Origin: an uncultured Oscillospiraceae bacterium
Lineage (GTDB): Bacteria; Bacillota; Clostridia; Oscillospirales; Acutalibacteraceae
Length of the DNA: 13,638 nt
Assembly (NCBI GenBank): GCA_905193585.1
Contig: CAJJPG010000041.1
Coordinates: forward strand, 1-13,638
Direction: 5' to 3'
Part shown: piece after piece, positions 1 to 6,835 of the stretch
Position numbering within the stretch: the first letter of the stretch is position 1
How the letters are laid out: every line of letters starts with the position of its first letter
The notes under the pieces: generated by a model
Seen by the model: the letters and a program-made list of their open reading frames with translations, nothing else
The model's database searches: none
What the model was told of the DNA's origin: nothing
Program-made: the position numbers and the translations under genes

Positions 1-49
1 ATCGTTTTTGGTTACTGTAAAAATTTTCATAAAAAAGCCTCGTGTTATC

Positions 50-78
50 TTGAAAAAGTTTATTTTTTGTACTATAAT
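50..78 (+). promoter_or_regulatory. sigma-A promoter of the radC-like gene
   Basis: A -35 box TTGAAA (50-55) and a perfect -10 box TATAAT (73-78) are separated by exactly 17 bases. Transcription would start near 85, giving a leader of about 27 bases that carries the SD of the gene at 112. Confidence 0.8.
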
Positions 79-111
79 ATAATGAAAGAACTTCGGGAAG
101 GAGTGCCGTAA

Positions 112-867
112 ATGGCAAAAAGTGTTCATAGCGGACATCGCAAAAGAGTAAGGAAAGAATATCTGTATAACGGATTAAACGAAGCGACCCCGCCGCACAA
201 GGTTATTGAATATATCCTTTTTCACTCTATTCCGCAAAAGGACACGAATGAGGTTGCGCATGAGCTTGTAGAGCGTTTCGGCTCGGTTTCGGGAATACTT
301 GACGCCCCGGTTGACAGCCTTATGAAGGTAAAGGGCATAAGCGAGGTATCGGTATCGCTTTTAAAGCTTATTTTGCCTGTTGCAAGAATTTATCAGAGCG
401 AAAAAAGCGCAAAGGATAAAACCGTTAAAAGCTACGAAGAAATAGCCCGTTTTATTTTGGGAAAATATTTCGGCTACGAAAACGAGGTTTTTTCAATTCT
501 GTCGCTTAGCGCATCGGGCAAGGTTTTGGGGTTTGACGTGCTTTCAAGCGGCAATGTCTCCGAGGTAAGCGTGTCTATGCGGGATGTTGTTGAAACCGTG
601 ATTAAAAGAAAAGCCGTGTGCGCCGTTATTGCGCACAACCACCCCGGCGGCGTGGCGCTGCCCAGCGGTGATGACGTTAAAATTACCGAAATGATATTTA
701 ACGCCTTAAAGCATATAAACATAGCTTTGATTGACCATATTATAATTGTGAACGACGATTATGTTTCCCTGGCGCAAAGCACATGCTTCGATTATCTTTT
801 CAAGGGCGGCGAAGCTCCCACATCTGATCCGAACGAACAAACGGAGCCCGAAACCGAAGAAGTTTGA
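112..867 (+). CDS. radC: RadC-family JAB/MPN-domain protein (UPF0758)
   Basis: This 251-residue protein has the two-part RadC architecture. An N-terminal helix-hairpin-helix-like region (about residues 45-90, containing the turn VKGISEVS) is followed by a JAB/MPN domain (about 105-228). The JAMM zinc motif H-x-H-x7-S-x2-D is complete: H175, H177, S185 and D188 within HNHPGG...PSGDD, so the metallo-hydrolase fold should bind metal. A poorly conserved acidic tail (about 233-251) follows. The ATG at 112 has the SD AAGGAG (98-103) at 8 bases. Its length is slightly above the usual 220-230 residues because of the tail. RadC was named from a DNA-repair phenotype in E. coli that is now doubted, and its biochemical role is not settled. 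The gene is transcribed alone and converges on the response regulator, with only 28 bases between stop codons and no clear terminator hairpin between them. Confidence 0.92.
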   Translation: MAKSVHSGHRKRVRKEYLYNGLNEATPPHKVIEYILFHSIPQKDTNEVAHELVERFGSVSGILDAPVDSLMKVKGISEVSVSLLKLILPVARIYQSEKSAKDKTVKSYEEIARFILGKYFGYENEVFSILSLSASGKVLGFDVLSSGNVSEVSVSMRDVVETVIKRKAVCAVIAHNHPGGVALPSGDDVKITEMIFNALKHINIALIDHIIIVNDDYVSLAQSTCFDYLFKGGEAPTSDPNEQTEPETEEV

Positions 868-895
868 GTCTTGCACGGTTTTTGTACAGCCCGAT

Positions 896-1606
896 TTATA
901 TTTTCGACAGCGATTCGGCTACTTTATAGCCGACGCCGTTTTCGGTGAACAGGTACAGCGGATTGGCACTGTCCTGTTCTATTTTTTTGCGCAGATTCGC
1001 AATATTCACCCGTAATATTCCGCTGCTGTCCGCCGCCTGCGCGCCCCAAACGCTTTTAATTATAAAATCGTAGGTTAGCACCCTGCCGGAATATCTGCAA
1101 AGCAGAGTTAAAATTCTGAATTCGTTTTTGGTAAGGTGAACCTCCGCGCCGTCAACCGTTACAAGGCGGTTATCAAATTCAACCTTAAGCCCGCCGCATA
1201 AATAAACGTCGGAAATGCTTTCCCCTCTTGCCTGTTCAAGCGCTTCAAGCCTGCGTATGCAGGCGCGCACGCGCGCCGAAAGCTCTCCCGATAAAAAGGG
1301 CTTGCGAATGTAATCGTCGGCACCCGAATCTAAAATTTCGGTTATCGCGCGTTCGTTTCCCACAGCGGAAACGGCTATCACCGCGCCGCAGCCCGATGAA
1401 ATGGCGGCTTTTATAAGTCTTATACCGTCCGAATCGGGGTAGAGGGGGTCGGTTATTAAAATATCGGGCGGATTAGCCGATATTAAAGCGCCGCATGCCG
1501 TGGGGTCAGCCGAGCTGTAAAGCTCGTATCCGCAGGGAGAAAGCACGGTTTTCAAAAGCCGTGCGTTTTGCCTGTCACGGTCGGAAATAACTATTCGCCT
1601 TTTCAA
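896..1606 (-). CDS. OmpR/PhoB-class response regulator, KdpE-like, TTG start
   Basis: This 236-residue two-component regulator has an N-terminal receiver domain (about 1-120) with all key residues: acidic pocket D9 and D11, phospho-acceptor D53 in ILITDP, S80, and K102 in RKP. The C-terminal winged-helix DNA-binding domain (about 138-232) contains LTKNEFRILTLL and RVLTYDFIIKSVWG and ends in the wing ENGVGYKV. Phrases such as VWG, LRVNIANLRKKIEQD and the wing resemble KdpE, the regulator of potassium transport, but the target cannot be deduced here. No sensor kinase lies in the window, so the regulator is a local orphan. The start is TTG (1604-1606). The SD GAGGTG (plus-strand 1612-1617) sits 5 bases upstream, and the LCP stop codon is only 15 bases before, so the two genes form an operon. 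Confidence 0.9.
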   Translation of the reverse strand: MKRRIVISDRDRQNARLLKTVLSPCGYELYSSADPTACGALISANPPDILITDPLYPDSDGIRLIKAAISSGCGAVIAVSAVGNERAITEILDSGADDYIRKPFLSGELSARVRACIRRLEALEQARGESISDVYLCGGLKVEFDNRLVTVDGAEVHLTKNEFRILTLLCRYSGRVLTYDFIIKSVWGAQAADSSGILRVNIANLRKKIEQDSANPLYLFTENGVGYKVAESLSKI

Positions 1607-1611
1607 GCCGT

Positions 1612-1617
1612 CACCTC
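1612..1617 (-). promoter_or_regulatory. SD that fixes the TTG start of the response regulator
   Basis: The minus strand reads GAGGTG, then 5 bases, then TTG. No ATG or GTG in frame has a comparable SD, so the non-ATG start is well supported. Confidence 0.7.
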
Positions 1618-1621
1618 AAGT

Positions 1622-2737
1622 CTATTGTTCTGCCGCTCTTGCCGCCGCGCTTTCGGCAGAGTAATAATTTTCCTCAAGTATAAAGTCCTTTATTTCTTTT
1701 TTTGCGGTTTCAAGGTCGTAAACATAATACCACACGCCTTTGATCATCTTGCCGGAGGACTGAATGTTATCGTTAGGTATGCTCAGCTGCTCAAATTCGG
1801 GAGACGTTACAAGCCCCCACGAGCCGAGCAACATAATGTCGTTTGTGGAAAGCGAGGTTTCGCACTCCTTTAAGAACATTTCCGCAAATTGCGGCAGTTT
1901 TAACGCGCCCATGCTTTTAGCCTCGTTAAACATAGCCATAAGCACGGTTTTCTGCCGGTTTCCGCGCTGCACGTCGCTGTCTATATGCCGTATTCTCGCA
2001 TAACAAACTGCCTGGGCGCCGTTCAGCCGCTGTGTGCCCGCCGATTTAATATCGGGGCATTTCATTCCGAGCGAGCGCATTTCGGGGAAAATATTTTTGT
2101 TAAGCTCGTTTTTTTCCGCCTCGGTAACGGTTATATCCACACCGCCTATGTAATCAATAACCCTTGTAAGCCCGTAAAAGTTCATGGTTACATAATCGCT
2201 TATTTCCACGCCGAAATTCTGATTAAGCGTTTTCACCGCCAGCTGCGATTTTCCGTAGGCGTAGGCATGGGTAAGCTTGTCCTTTGAGTGACCGTCTATT
2301 GAAACGTAGGTATCCCGCGCAACCGAAGTAAGTTTCAGCTTGTTGTGCGCTTTATCTACGGTAAGTATTACTATCGCGTCGCTGCGGCCTACATCGTTAT
2401 CCTGCCTTGTATCAAGCCCCAAAAGCGCTATATTCCGAACCTTTCCGTAGGTTTGCGGCTCGTCCGAATTTATTCCTATATCGTCCCGGTCGAGCGGAGC
2501 GCGTTTTACGTTGTTTATAATACGGTAAGCGTATATGTAAAACCCCACGCATACCGCAAGCAAAAGGCATATAACGGTAAGCAGTATATTTCTCGCCGTA
2601 TGCTTTTTGCGGCGGGGTTTTTTTCCCCGCGCGGGCTTCCGCCCCTTGGAACTTGAAGAAATATCCTCGTATTTTTGCGGCGCGCGGTTCGTTCCCGAGC
2701 TTGAATAAATATCGCGCCCGTTTTCTCTGTATTGCAA
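1622..2737 (-). CDS. LCP (LytR-CpsA-Psr) family cell-wall glycopolymer transferase
   Basis: LCP proteins move lipid-linked glycopolymers such as teichoic acids or capsule onto peptidoglycan on the outer face of the membrane. Residue numbers count from the longer GTG start at 2746. A Lys/Arg-rich cytoplasmic tail (about 35-51) precedes one membrane helix (about 53-75), then the LCP domain (about 100-270). The domain shows GLDTR (110-114), GRSDAIVI (120-127), SVARDTYV (141-148), KLTHAYAYG (157-165) and the arginine cluster YARIRH...QRGNRQ (249-265). These Arg and Asp residues bind pyrophosphate and metal in the family. A non-catalytic tail (about 285-374) ends Ala-rich. I prefer the TTG at 2735-2737 because AAGGTGA lies 5 bases upstream. 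The GTG at 2744-2746 is part of that SD and has none of its own. The downstream response regulator is co-transcribed. Confidence 0.9.
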   Translation of the reverse strand: MQYRENGRDIYSSSGTNRAPQKYEDISSSSKGRKPARGKKPRRKKHTARNILLTVICLLLAVCVGFYIYAYRIINNVKRAPLDRDDIGINSDEPQTYGKVRNIALLGLDTRQDNDVGRSDAIVILTVDKAHNKLKLTSVARDTYVSIDGHSKDKLTHAYAYGKSQLAVKTLNQNFGVEISDYVTMNFYGLTRVIDYIGGVDITVTEAEKNELNKNIFPEMRSLGMKCPDIKSAGTQRLNGAQAVCYARIRHIDSDVQRGNRQKTVLMAMFNEAKSMGALKLPQFAEMFLKECETSLSTNDIMLLGSWGLVTSPEFEQLSIPNDNIQSSGKMIKGVWYYVYDLETAKKEIKDFILEENYYSAESAAARAAEQ

Positions 2738-2742
2738 AAGTA

Positions 2743-2749
2743 TCACCTT
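2743..2749 (-). promoter_or_regulatory. SD favouring the TTG start of the LCP gene
   Basis: The minus strand reads AAGGTGA, then 5 bases, then TTG. The alternative GTG start at 2744-2746 lies inside this SD-like element and so is the weaker choice. Confidence 0.5.
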
Positions 2750-2769
2750 GTAGCTGTTATATTTTTATT

Positions 2770-2798
2770 ATTATACACTGTAAGGTAAAAAAAGTAAA
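2770..2798 (-). promoter_or_regulatory. promoter of the LCP/response-regulator operon
   Basis: On the minus strand, -35 TTTACT (plus coordinates 2793-2798) and a perfect -10 TATAAT (2770-2775) are 17 bases apart. The start point would be near 2763. An AAGGTA sequence (plus strand 2782-2787), matching a half-site of the neighbouring PadR-type operator, lies inside the spacer. Confidence 0.65.
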
Positions 2799-2821
2799 GC
2801 GCCGACAATGCGATTTTTATT

Positions 2822-2833
2822 ATACCTTGGTAT
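2822..2833. promoter_or_regulatory. secondary PadR-type palindrome
   Basis: ATACC-TT-GGTAT is a perfect 5-bp inverted repeat. Its left part, ATACCTTG, recurs exactly at 2858-2865, 36 bases away, inside the main operator. It lies between the divergent LCP and PadR promoters and is probably an auxiliary site for the same repressor. Confidence 0.45.
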
Positions 2834-2857
2834 TTAAAGTGTTTTCAGACTGTCAAT

Positions 2858-2878
2858 ATACCTTGACTTTTAAGGTAT
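2858..2878. promoter_or_regulatory. PadR-type operator
   Basis: ATACCTT (2858-2864) and AAGGTAT (2872-2878) form a perfect 7-bp inverted repeat with a 7-base centre. The site covers the -35 box and upstream spacer of the padR-like promoter. That is where an autoregulating PadR repressor would block RNA polymerase. Assignment to this PadR is inferred from position. Confidence 0.65.
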
Positions 2879-2891
2879 TTTGAGTTATTAT
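2863..2891 (+). promoter_or_regulatory. promoter of the PadR-HAAS-DUF4097 operon
   Basis: The -35 box TTGACT (2863-2868) and -10 box TATTAT (2886-2891) are 17 bases apart. The start point would be near 2898. The -35 box lies inside the palindromic operator. Confidence 0.75.
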
Positions 2892-2921
2892 ATACATAGC
2901 GAATGAAAGGGGGATGAATAT

Positions 2922-3266
2922 ATGTCTATCGCAAGCGATATTATAAGGGAGCATACCGACACGATAATTTTATCGGCGCTGCTGTTGCGCGACAGCTACG
3001 GCTACGAAATAAACAAAAAAATAAAATCGGCGTCGGGCGGCAGGTACGAGCTGAACGAGGCTACGCTGTACACTGCGTTCAGGCGCCTTGAAGACAGCGG
3101 CTGCATAAATTCATACTGGGGTGCTGAGGGCTCGGGCGCCCGCAGAAAATATTATCATATAACGCCCGTGGGAGCCGACAGGTGCCGCTCGCTTATTGCA
3201 GAATGGGAAACGGCTAAAATAATTATTGACAAACTTATTGAAACGGAGGAAAACGGAAATGAATGA
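2922..3266 (+). CDS. PadR-family transcriptional repressor
   Basis: A compact 114-residue winged-helix protein of the short PadR type. Residues 13-30 (TDTIILSALLLRDSYGYE) are the typical first helix and GYE turn. ELNEATLYTAFRRLEDSG (about 43-60) is the recognition helix, with the family hallmark T-L-Y-x-A-x-x-R-L-E. GARRKYYHITPVG (about 72-84) is the wing. A C-terminal helix (about 86-109) would form the dimer interface. The ATG follows an AAGGGGG SD (2907-2913) by 8 bases. PadR proteins of this size usually repress their own operon and an adjacent membrane-protein gene, often in response to envelope stress or small ligands. Here the gene leads an operon with a HAAS protein and a DUF4097 protein and overlaps the former by 8 bases. 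The inducer is unknown. Confidence 0.92.
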   Translation: MSIASDIIREHTDTIILSALLLRDSYGYEINKKIKSASGGRYELNEATLYTAFRRLEDSGCINSYWGAEGSGARRKYYHITPVGADRCRSLIAEWETAKIIIDKLIETEENGNE

Positions 3267-3921
3267 AAAACTGCGCGAACATATAGAGGAGCTTTTTAAA
3301 AACGCGCCGCAGACCCGCCGGGCGGTGGAAATAAAAGAGGAAATACTGCAAAACACAATAGACCGCTATAACGATTTAAAGGCGGAGGGCAAGAGCGACG
3401 AGGCGGCTTATAATATCGCCGTTGCCGGAATAGGGGACGTTGACCACCTGATTGACAGCATTATAGCCCCGGTAGCGTCATCGGGCTACTCGCGCGAGGA
3501 AATACGGAAAAACCAAAACAAACGCACCTTGCTTTTAGCGGTTGCGGTTGCGCTTTACATACTTTGCGTTGTGCCGGTTATAATTTGCGATGAAATAGGC
3601 GTAAACGAGGTTTTCGGTATAGTATCAATGTTCGTTATAGCGGCGGTTGCCACGGCGCTGATTATTTACCGCAGCGGAATGCGGCTTGAATATACGCCGA
3701 CCGACGACACGGTGGTTGAGGATTTCAAAAAATGGAACCGCGAAAAAAACGAGGACCGCTCGCTTATGGGGGCTGTAAACGGCGCAGTGTGGGCGCTTAC
3801 CTTAACGGCGTATTTTGTTATAAGTTTTTTAACGGGGGCTTGGTATATAAGCTGGCTTATTTTTATAATCGGCGGCGCGGTCTCCAATATAATAAAAGCG
3901 GTTTTCGATTTAAAGAGATGA
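3259..3921 (+). CDS. HAAS-domain (formerly DUF1700) membrane protein
   Basis: A 220-residue protein. The N-terminal soluble part (about 1-75) is helical and matches the HAAS/permease-prefix type, including YNDLKAEGKSDEAAYNIAVAGIGD, the conserved 'E-G-x-s-e-x-x-A' pattern found next to PadR genes. Four hydrophobic stretches follow, at about 90-110, 117-137, 171-192 and 195-214. The start is the ATG at 3259, not the upstream in-frame codon at 3226, because GGAGG (3245-3249) is 9 bases before it and the family homology begins there. It overlaps padR by 8 bases, implying translational coupling. HAAS proteins are thought to work with their PadR partner in envelope signalling. The mechanism is unproven. 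Confidence 0.85.
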   Translation: MNEKLREHIEELFKNAPQTRRAVEIKEEILQNTIDRYNDLKAEGKSDEAAYNIAVAGIGDVDHLIDSIIAPVASSGYSREEIRKNQNKRTLLLAVAVALYILCVVPVIICDEIGVNEVFGIVSMFVIAAVATALIIYRSGMRLEYTPTDDTVVEDFKKWNREKNEDRSLMGAVNGAVWALTLTAYFVISFLTGAWYISWLIFIIGGAVSNIIKAVFDLKR

Positions 3922-3931
3922 GGTGCGCATA

Positions 3932-4807
3932 ATGAAAAGAAACGCAATCGCAAGAATAGTCATATGGTCGCTGGTAGCTGTTTTACTGATTTCTCTGCTG
4001 ATAGTTGGAATTAACTGTTCGCCATCTTCGTTTTTTACGGGGGATTGGTCGTCCGGCATTATCGGAGTAACATATAAAAATTCCGCCCTTTACAATGTGG
4101 GCGGCGGAACGGTGACCGATGAATTTCATAGCATTAAGGTAAACTGGACAAACGGAAAAATAAATATTGAGTCATACGACGGCGAGGATACCGTTATAAG
4201 CGAAACCGAGGTTGCGGAAAAAGAAAACAAGCTCCGCTGGCGCGTGGAAGACGGCGTTTTGAAAATTCAGCAAATGGCTGCGGGTATGCGGTTCGGGCTT
4301 AAAAAAACGCCGAAAAAAACGCTCACGGTTAAAATCCCGTCAAGTGCGGCGGAAAAGCTGAAATCCGTCAATACCGATTCGGTATCGGCAGAAGTTAATA
4401 TTATCGGCGTTGCGGCGAGCGGTAAAATAGAAATTGATACCGTAAGCGGCAGCGCGGATATGAAAAACATTAAAACCGCAAGGCTTGATATTGATACGGT
4501 CAGCGGAGAGGTAAACGCCGAGGGCGAAATATCGGAGCTTGAAAGCGACAGTGTTTCGGGCGATATAACGGTAAGCTCCGCCGTACCGCTTGAAAAACTG
4601 GACTGCGACAGCACAAGCGGTAATATCAGGCTTACAATACCGAAAAACAGCAGTTTTACGCTTAAAGCCGATACGGTGAGCGGTGATATAAGCTGCGGGC
4701 TGCCCGCTGTTTCCGAAAGCAAAAACCGCCGCGTATGCGGCGACGGTTCCGCCGATTTTGAAACGGATACGGTAAGCGGCGATTTGATTATTAAAGGTAT
4801 GGAATAA
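3932..4807 (+). CDS. DUF4097 beta-repeat protein, membrane-anchored
   Basis: A 291-residue protein. One N-terminal membrane helix (about 8-27) is followed by an extracytoplasmic domain of repeated short strands. At least five copies of a D-[TS]-[VT]-S-G motif occur (DTVSGSADM, DTVSGEVNA, DSVSGDITV, DSTSGNIRL, DTVSGDISC, DTVSGDLII), spaced about 18-30 residues apart. This is the signature of DUF4097, a right-handed beta-solenoid adhesin-like fold. The Cys after the hydrophobic segment (GINC) is not a valid lipobox because Asn precedes it, so an uncleaved anchor is more likely than a lipoprotein. The start is ATG 3932, 6 bases after the SD GAGGTG (3920-3925). That SD overlaps the stop codon of the HAAS gene, so the two are coupled. 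No catalytic function is recognisable. Confidence 0.85.
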   Translation: MKRNAIARIVIWSLVAVLLISLLIVGINCSPSSFFTGDWSSGIIGVTYKNSALYNVGGGTVTDEFHSIKVNWTNGKINIESYDGEDTVISETEVAEKENKLRWRVEDGVLKIQQMAAGMRFGLKKTPKKTLTVKIPSSAAEKLKSVNTDSVSAEVNIIGVAASGKIEIDTVSGSADMKNIKTARLDIDTVSGEVNAEGEISELESDSVSGDITVSSAVPLEKLDCDSTSGNIRLTIPKNSSFTLKADTVSGDISCGLPAVSESKNRRVCGDGSADFETDTVSGDLIIKGME

Positions 4808-4848
4808 AACAAAACAAGTCGGCAGAAATTACCGACTTGTTTTGTTTT
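4806..4848. terminator. bidirectional terminator between DUF4097 gene and glmS
   Basis: A perfect 17-bp inverted repeat (4806-4822 and 4832-4848) has a 9-base loop. The lower stem is A-rich on the left and T-rich on the right, so each strand ends in a U-rich 3' arm. It overlaps the DUF4097 stop codon and lies 11 bases beyond the glmS stop. It therefore serves both convergent transcripts. Confidence 0.9.
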
Positions 4849-4858
4849 GCGCGATTTA

Positions 4859-6685
4859 TTATTCCACCGTAACCGATTTTGCGAGGTTGCGGGGTTTATC
4901 AATATCGCAGCCCTTGTAAAGCGCCACATAATAAGCGTAAAGCTGGAAAGGAACAACTTCCAACGACGCTAAAAGCAGCGGGTCGATTTTGGGAATGTAA
5001 ATAACGTCCTCCGCCTCTTTTGCCACCTCGGTATGCCCCACGGTGGCGCAGGCTAAAACGTGCGCGCCGCGCGCCTTTACCTCTTTAATGTTGCTGAGCA
5101 GCTTATCGAAAAGCTCCTCATATGCGGCAAGGGCTATAACCGTTCTGCCCTCTTCAATAAGGGAGATAGTGCCGTGCTTTAACTCGCCCGCGGCGTAAGC
5201 CTCGGAATGAATGTAGGATATTTCCTTTAATTTGAGCGACGCCTCAAGCGATACCGCGTAATCAATATTTCTGCCTATGAAGAAAAGCGATTTCGGGTCG
5301 CCGCAGTGCTTTGCCATTTCCCTTATTTGCGGCTCTGCCAAAATTACCCGCTCGGTAAGCTCAGGCAGCCTTAGAATATCGTCGAATATTTTATCGAGAC
5401 GCGCACTGTCGGCGGTTTTAAGCAGTCTTGCCGCCCAAACCGCAAAGAGGTAAAGCACCGATAACTGCGTGGAGTAGCCCTTTGTGGTGGCAACCGCAAT
5501 TTCAGGACCCGCCCAGGTGTAAATAACGTCGTCAGCCGCGTTGGCTATTGAGCTGCCCACCACGTTTACTATTGCGAGGGTGTGCGAACCGCGCTTTTTC
5601 GCCTCTTTAAGCGCGGCAAGGGTGTCAGCCGTTTCGCCCGACTGGCTTATTATTACTGTAAGCGTTTTATTGCCCGTTATGGGGTTGCGGTAGCGGTATT
5701 CACTGGCGTAATCCACCGCCGTGGGTATGCGCAAAAGCTCCTCAAAAACATATTTGCCCACCATGCCTGCGTGGTAAGCCGAGCCGCAGGCTACAATTTC
5801 TATTTTCTCGGTGTTTTTAAGCATTTCGGCATTCAGCTTTAAGCCCTCAAACACAATTTCTCTGCCGTTTATTCGGCTTTCAACCGTCTGCTTAACGGCG
5901 GCGGGCTGCTCCATTATTTCTTTCATCATAAAGTGGTCGTACCCGCCCTTTTCCGCGGCGGAAACATCCCAGTTAATAACCGCGGGTTCGCGGTGCAGCT
6001 CGTTTTTATCACTGTCATAGAGCTTTACGCCGCAGGGGGTAAGCACGGCAATTTCGCCGTCCTCGATATACATAATATCCTTTGTGTGAGATACTATCGC
6101 CGTAACGTCCGAGGCGATGTAATTGGCGTCATCCGACAGCCCCAATATAAGCGGGCTGAATTTGCGCACGGCTATAAGCGTATCGGGGTAATCTGTGCAG
6201 ATAATACCCAGCGCATACGAGCCCTCAAGCCTTTTAATGGTTTTGGCAACCGCCTCGAAAAAGTCGCCTGTGTAGCAGCGGGCGAGAAGCTGGGGTATTA
6301 CCTCTGTATCGGTCTCGCTTTTAAATTCCACGCCGTCCGCCTTTAATTCTTCGCGCAGGGCGACGTAATTTTCAATAATTCCGTTATGCACCACGGCGAA
6401 CTTACCGTCGCCGCTTGTATGCGGGTGGGCGTTTTTATCCGACGGCGCGCCGTGGGTCGCCCAGCGGGTGTGACCTATGCCTGTGGTGCCGCGCACGCTC
6501 TCGCCGCCGTTTGTTTTTTCTATAAGGTTTTTAATTCTTTCGGTAGTTTTGCACACCGTCAGATTATTATCGTTAAGTACCGCTATTCCGGCAGAATCGT
6601 AGCCCCTGTATTCAAGTCTTTCAAGACCCTCAAGCAAAAATCCCGCCGCCTGTGTTGTACCTGTAAATCCAACTATTCCGCACAT
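4859..6685 (-). CDS. glmS: glutamine-fructose-6-phosphate aminotransferase (isomerising)
   Basis: GlmS makes glucosamine-6-phosphate from fructose-6-phosphate and glutamine, the first step towards UDP-GlcNAc for peptidoglycan. The 608-residue protein starts MCGIVGF. Cys2 becomes the N-terminal nucleophile of the class II glutaminase domain (about 2-220, with GHTRWATHG and HNGIIENY). Two SIS sugar-isomerase domains follow (about 285-430 with SQSGETADT, and 455-600), and the C-terminus DKPRNLAKSVTVE is the family's usual end. Length is normal (about 600-610). The ATG at 6683-6685 is required by the N-terminal Cys chemistry and has the SD AAAGGTG 7 bases upstream. The open frame to 6805 is leader RNA, not protein. 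Control is probably post-transcriptional, through the glmS ribozyme and an SD-masking hairpin. Confidence 0.97.
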   Translation of the reverse strand: MCGIVGFTGTTQAAGFLLEGLERLEYRGYDSAGIAVLNDNNLTVCKTTERIKNLIEKTNGGESVRGTTGIGHTRWATHGAPSDKNAHPHTSGDGKFAVVHNGIIENYVALREELKADGVEFKSETDTEVIPQLLARCYTGDFFEAVAKTIKRLEGSYALGIICTDYPDTLIAVRKFSPLILGLSDDANYIASDVTAIVSHTKDIMYIEDGEIAVLTPCGVKLYDSDKNELHREPAVINWDVSAAEKGGYDHFMMKEIMEQPAAVKQTVESRINGREIVFEGLKLNAEMLKNTEKIEIVACGSAYHAGMVGKYVFEELLRIPTAVDYASEYRYRNPITGNKTLTVIISQSGETADTLAALKEAKKRGSHTLAIVNVVGSSIANAADDVIYTWAGPEIAVATTKGYSTQLSVLYLFAVWAARLLKTADSARLDKIFDDILRLPELTERVILAEPQIREMAKHCGDPKSLFFIGRNIDYAVSLEASLKLKEISYIHSEAYAAGELKHGTISLIEEGRTVIALAAYEELFDKLLSNIKEVKARGAHVLACATVGHTEVAKEAEDVIYIPKIDPLLLASLEVVPFQLYAYYVALYKGCDIDKPRNLAKSVTVE

Positions 6686-6692
6686 AAAAATA

Positions 6693-6720
6693 CACCTTTC
6701 CGCAGCAGTACGGAAAGGCG
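6693..6720 (-). promoter_or_regulatory. hairpin that sequesters the glmS SD
   Basis: On the minus strand, arms 6711-6720 and 6693-6702 pair over 10 bp (8 perfect Watson-Crick pairs CCTTTCCG/CGGAAAGG plus one G-U and one C-G) around an 8-base loop. The 3' arm contains the whole SD, GAAAGGTG, and ends 7 bases before the glmS ATG. Folding would hide the SD. No U-tract follows in a terminator position, so translational control is the better reading. Confidence 0.7.
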
Positions 6721-6835
6721 CAGTTATCCCTTGTAAGCATATGAAAACAAGCCGAAACAGGCGGGTTAAAAAATCCGTCATTTCAGTTGGCTGCCGTCCG
6801 TACATACCGACGTATAAATATTTTTTTCTGACATA

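Noticed and set aside
915..933. Perfect 7-bp hairpin TCGGCTA-CTTTA-TAGCCGA as a radC/response-regulator terminator
   Set aside because: It lies inside the response regulator coding sequence and has no T-run on either strand.
896..1606. Calling the response regulator KdpE, the potassium regulator
   Set aside because: The sequence resembles KdpE, but no kdp transporter or KdpD kinase is nearby, so the specific role cannot be claimed.
2822..2878. CRISPR-like or tandem repeat
   Set aside because: Only two short shared segments occur, in a promoter region, and they are better explained as repressor sites.
3226..3258. Earlier in-frame start for the HAAS protein
   Set aside because: It lies within the padR coding region without an SD, whereas ATG 3259 has GGAGG at 9 bases.
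3932..4030. Lipoprotein signal peptide on the DUF4097 protein
   Set aside because: The residue before Cys is Asn (GINC), which does not fit the lipobox.
6686..6805. An open frame extending GlmS by 40 residues at the N-terminus
   Set aside because: GlmS needs Cys directly after the initiator Met, the SD lies just before 6685, and the extra frame lies in the structured leader RNA.
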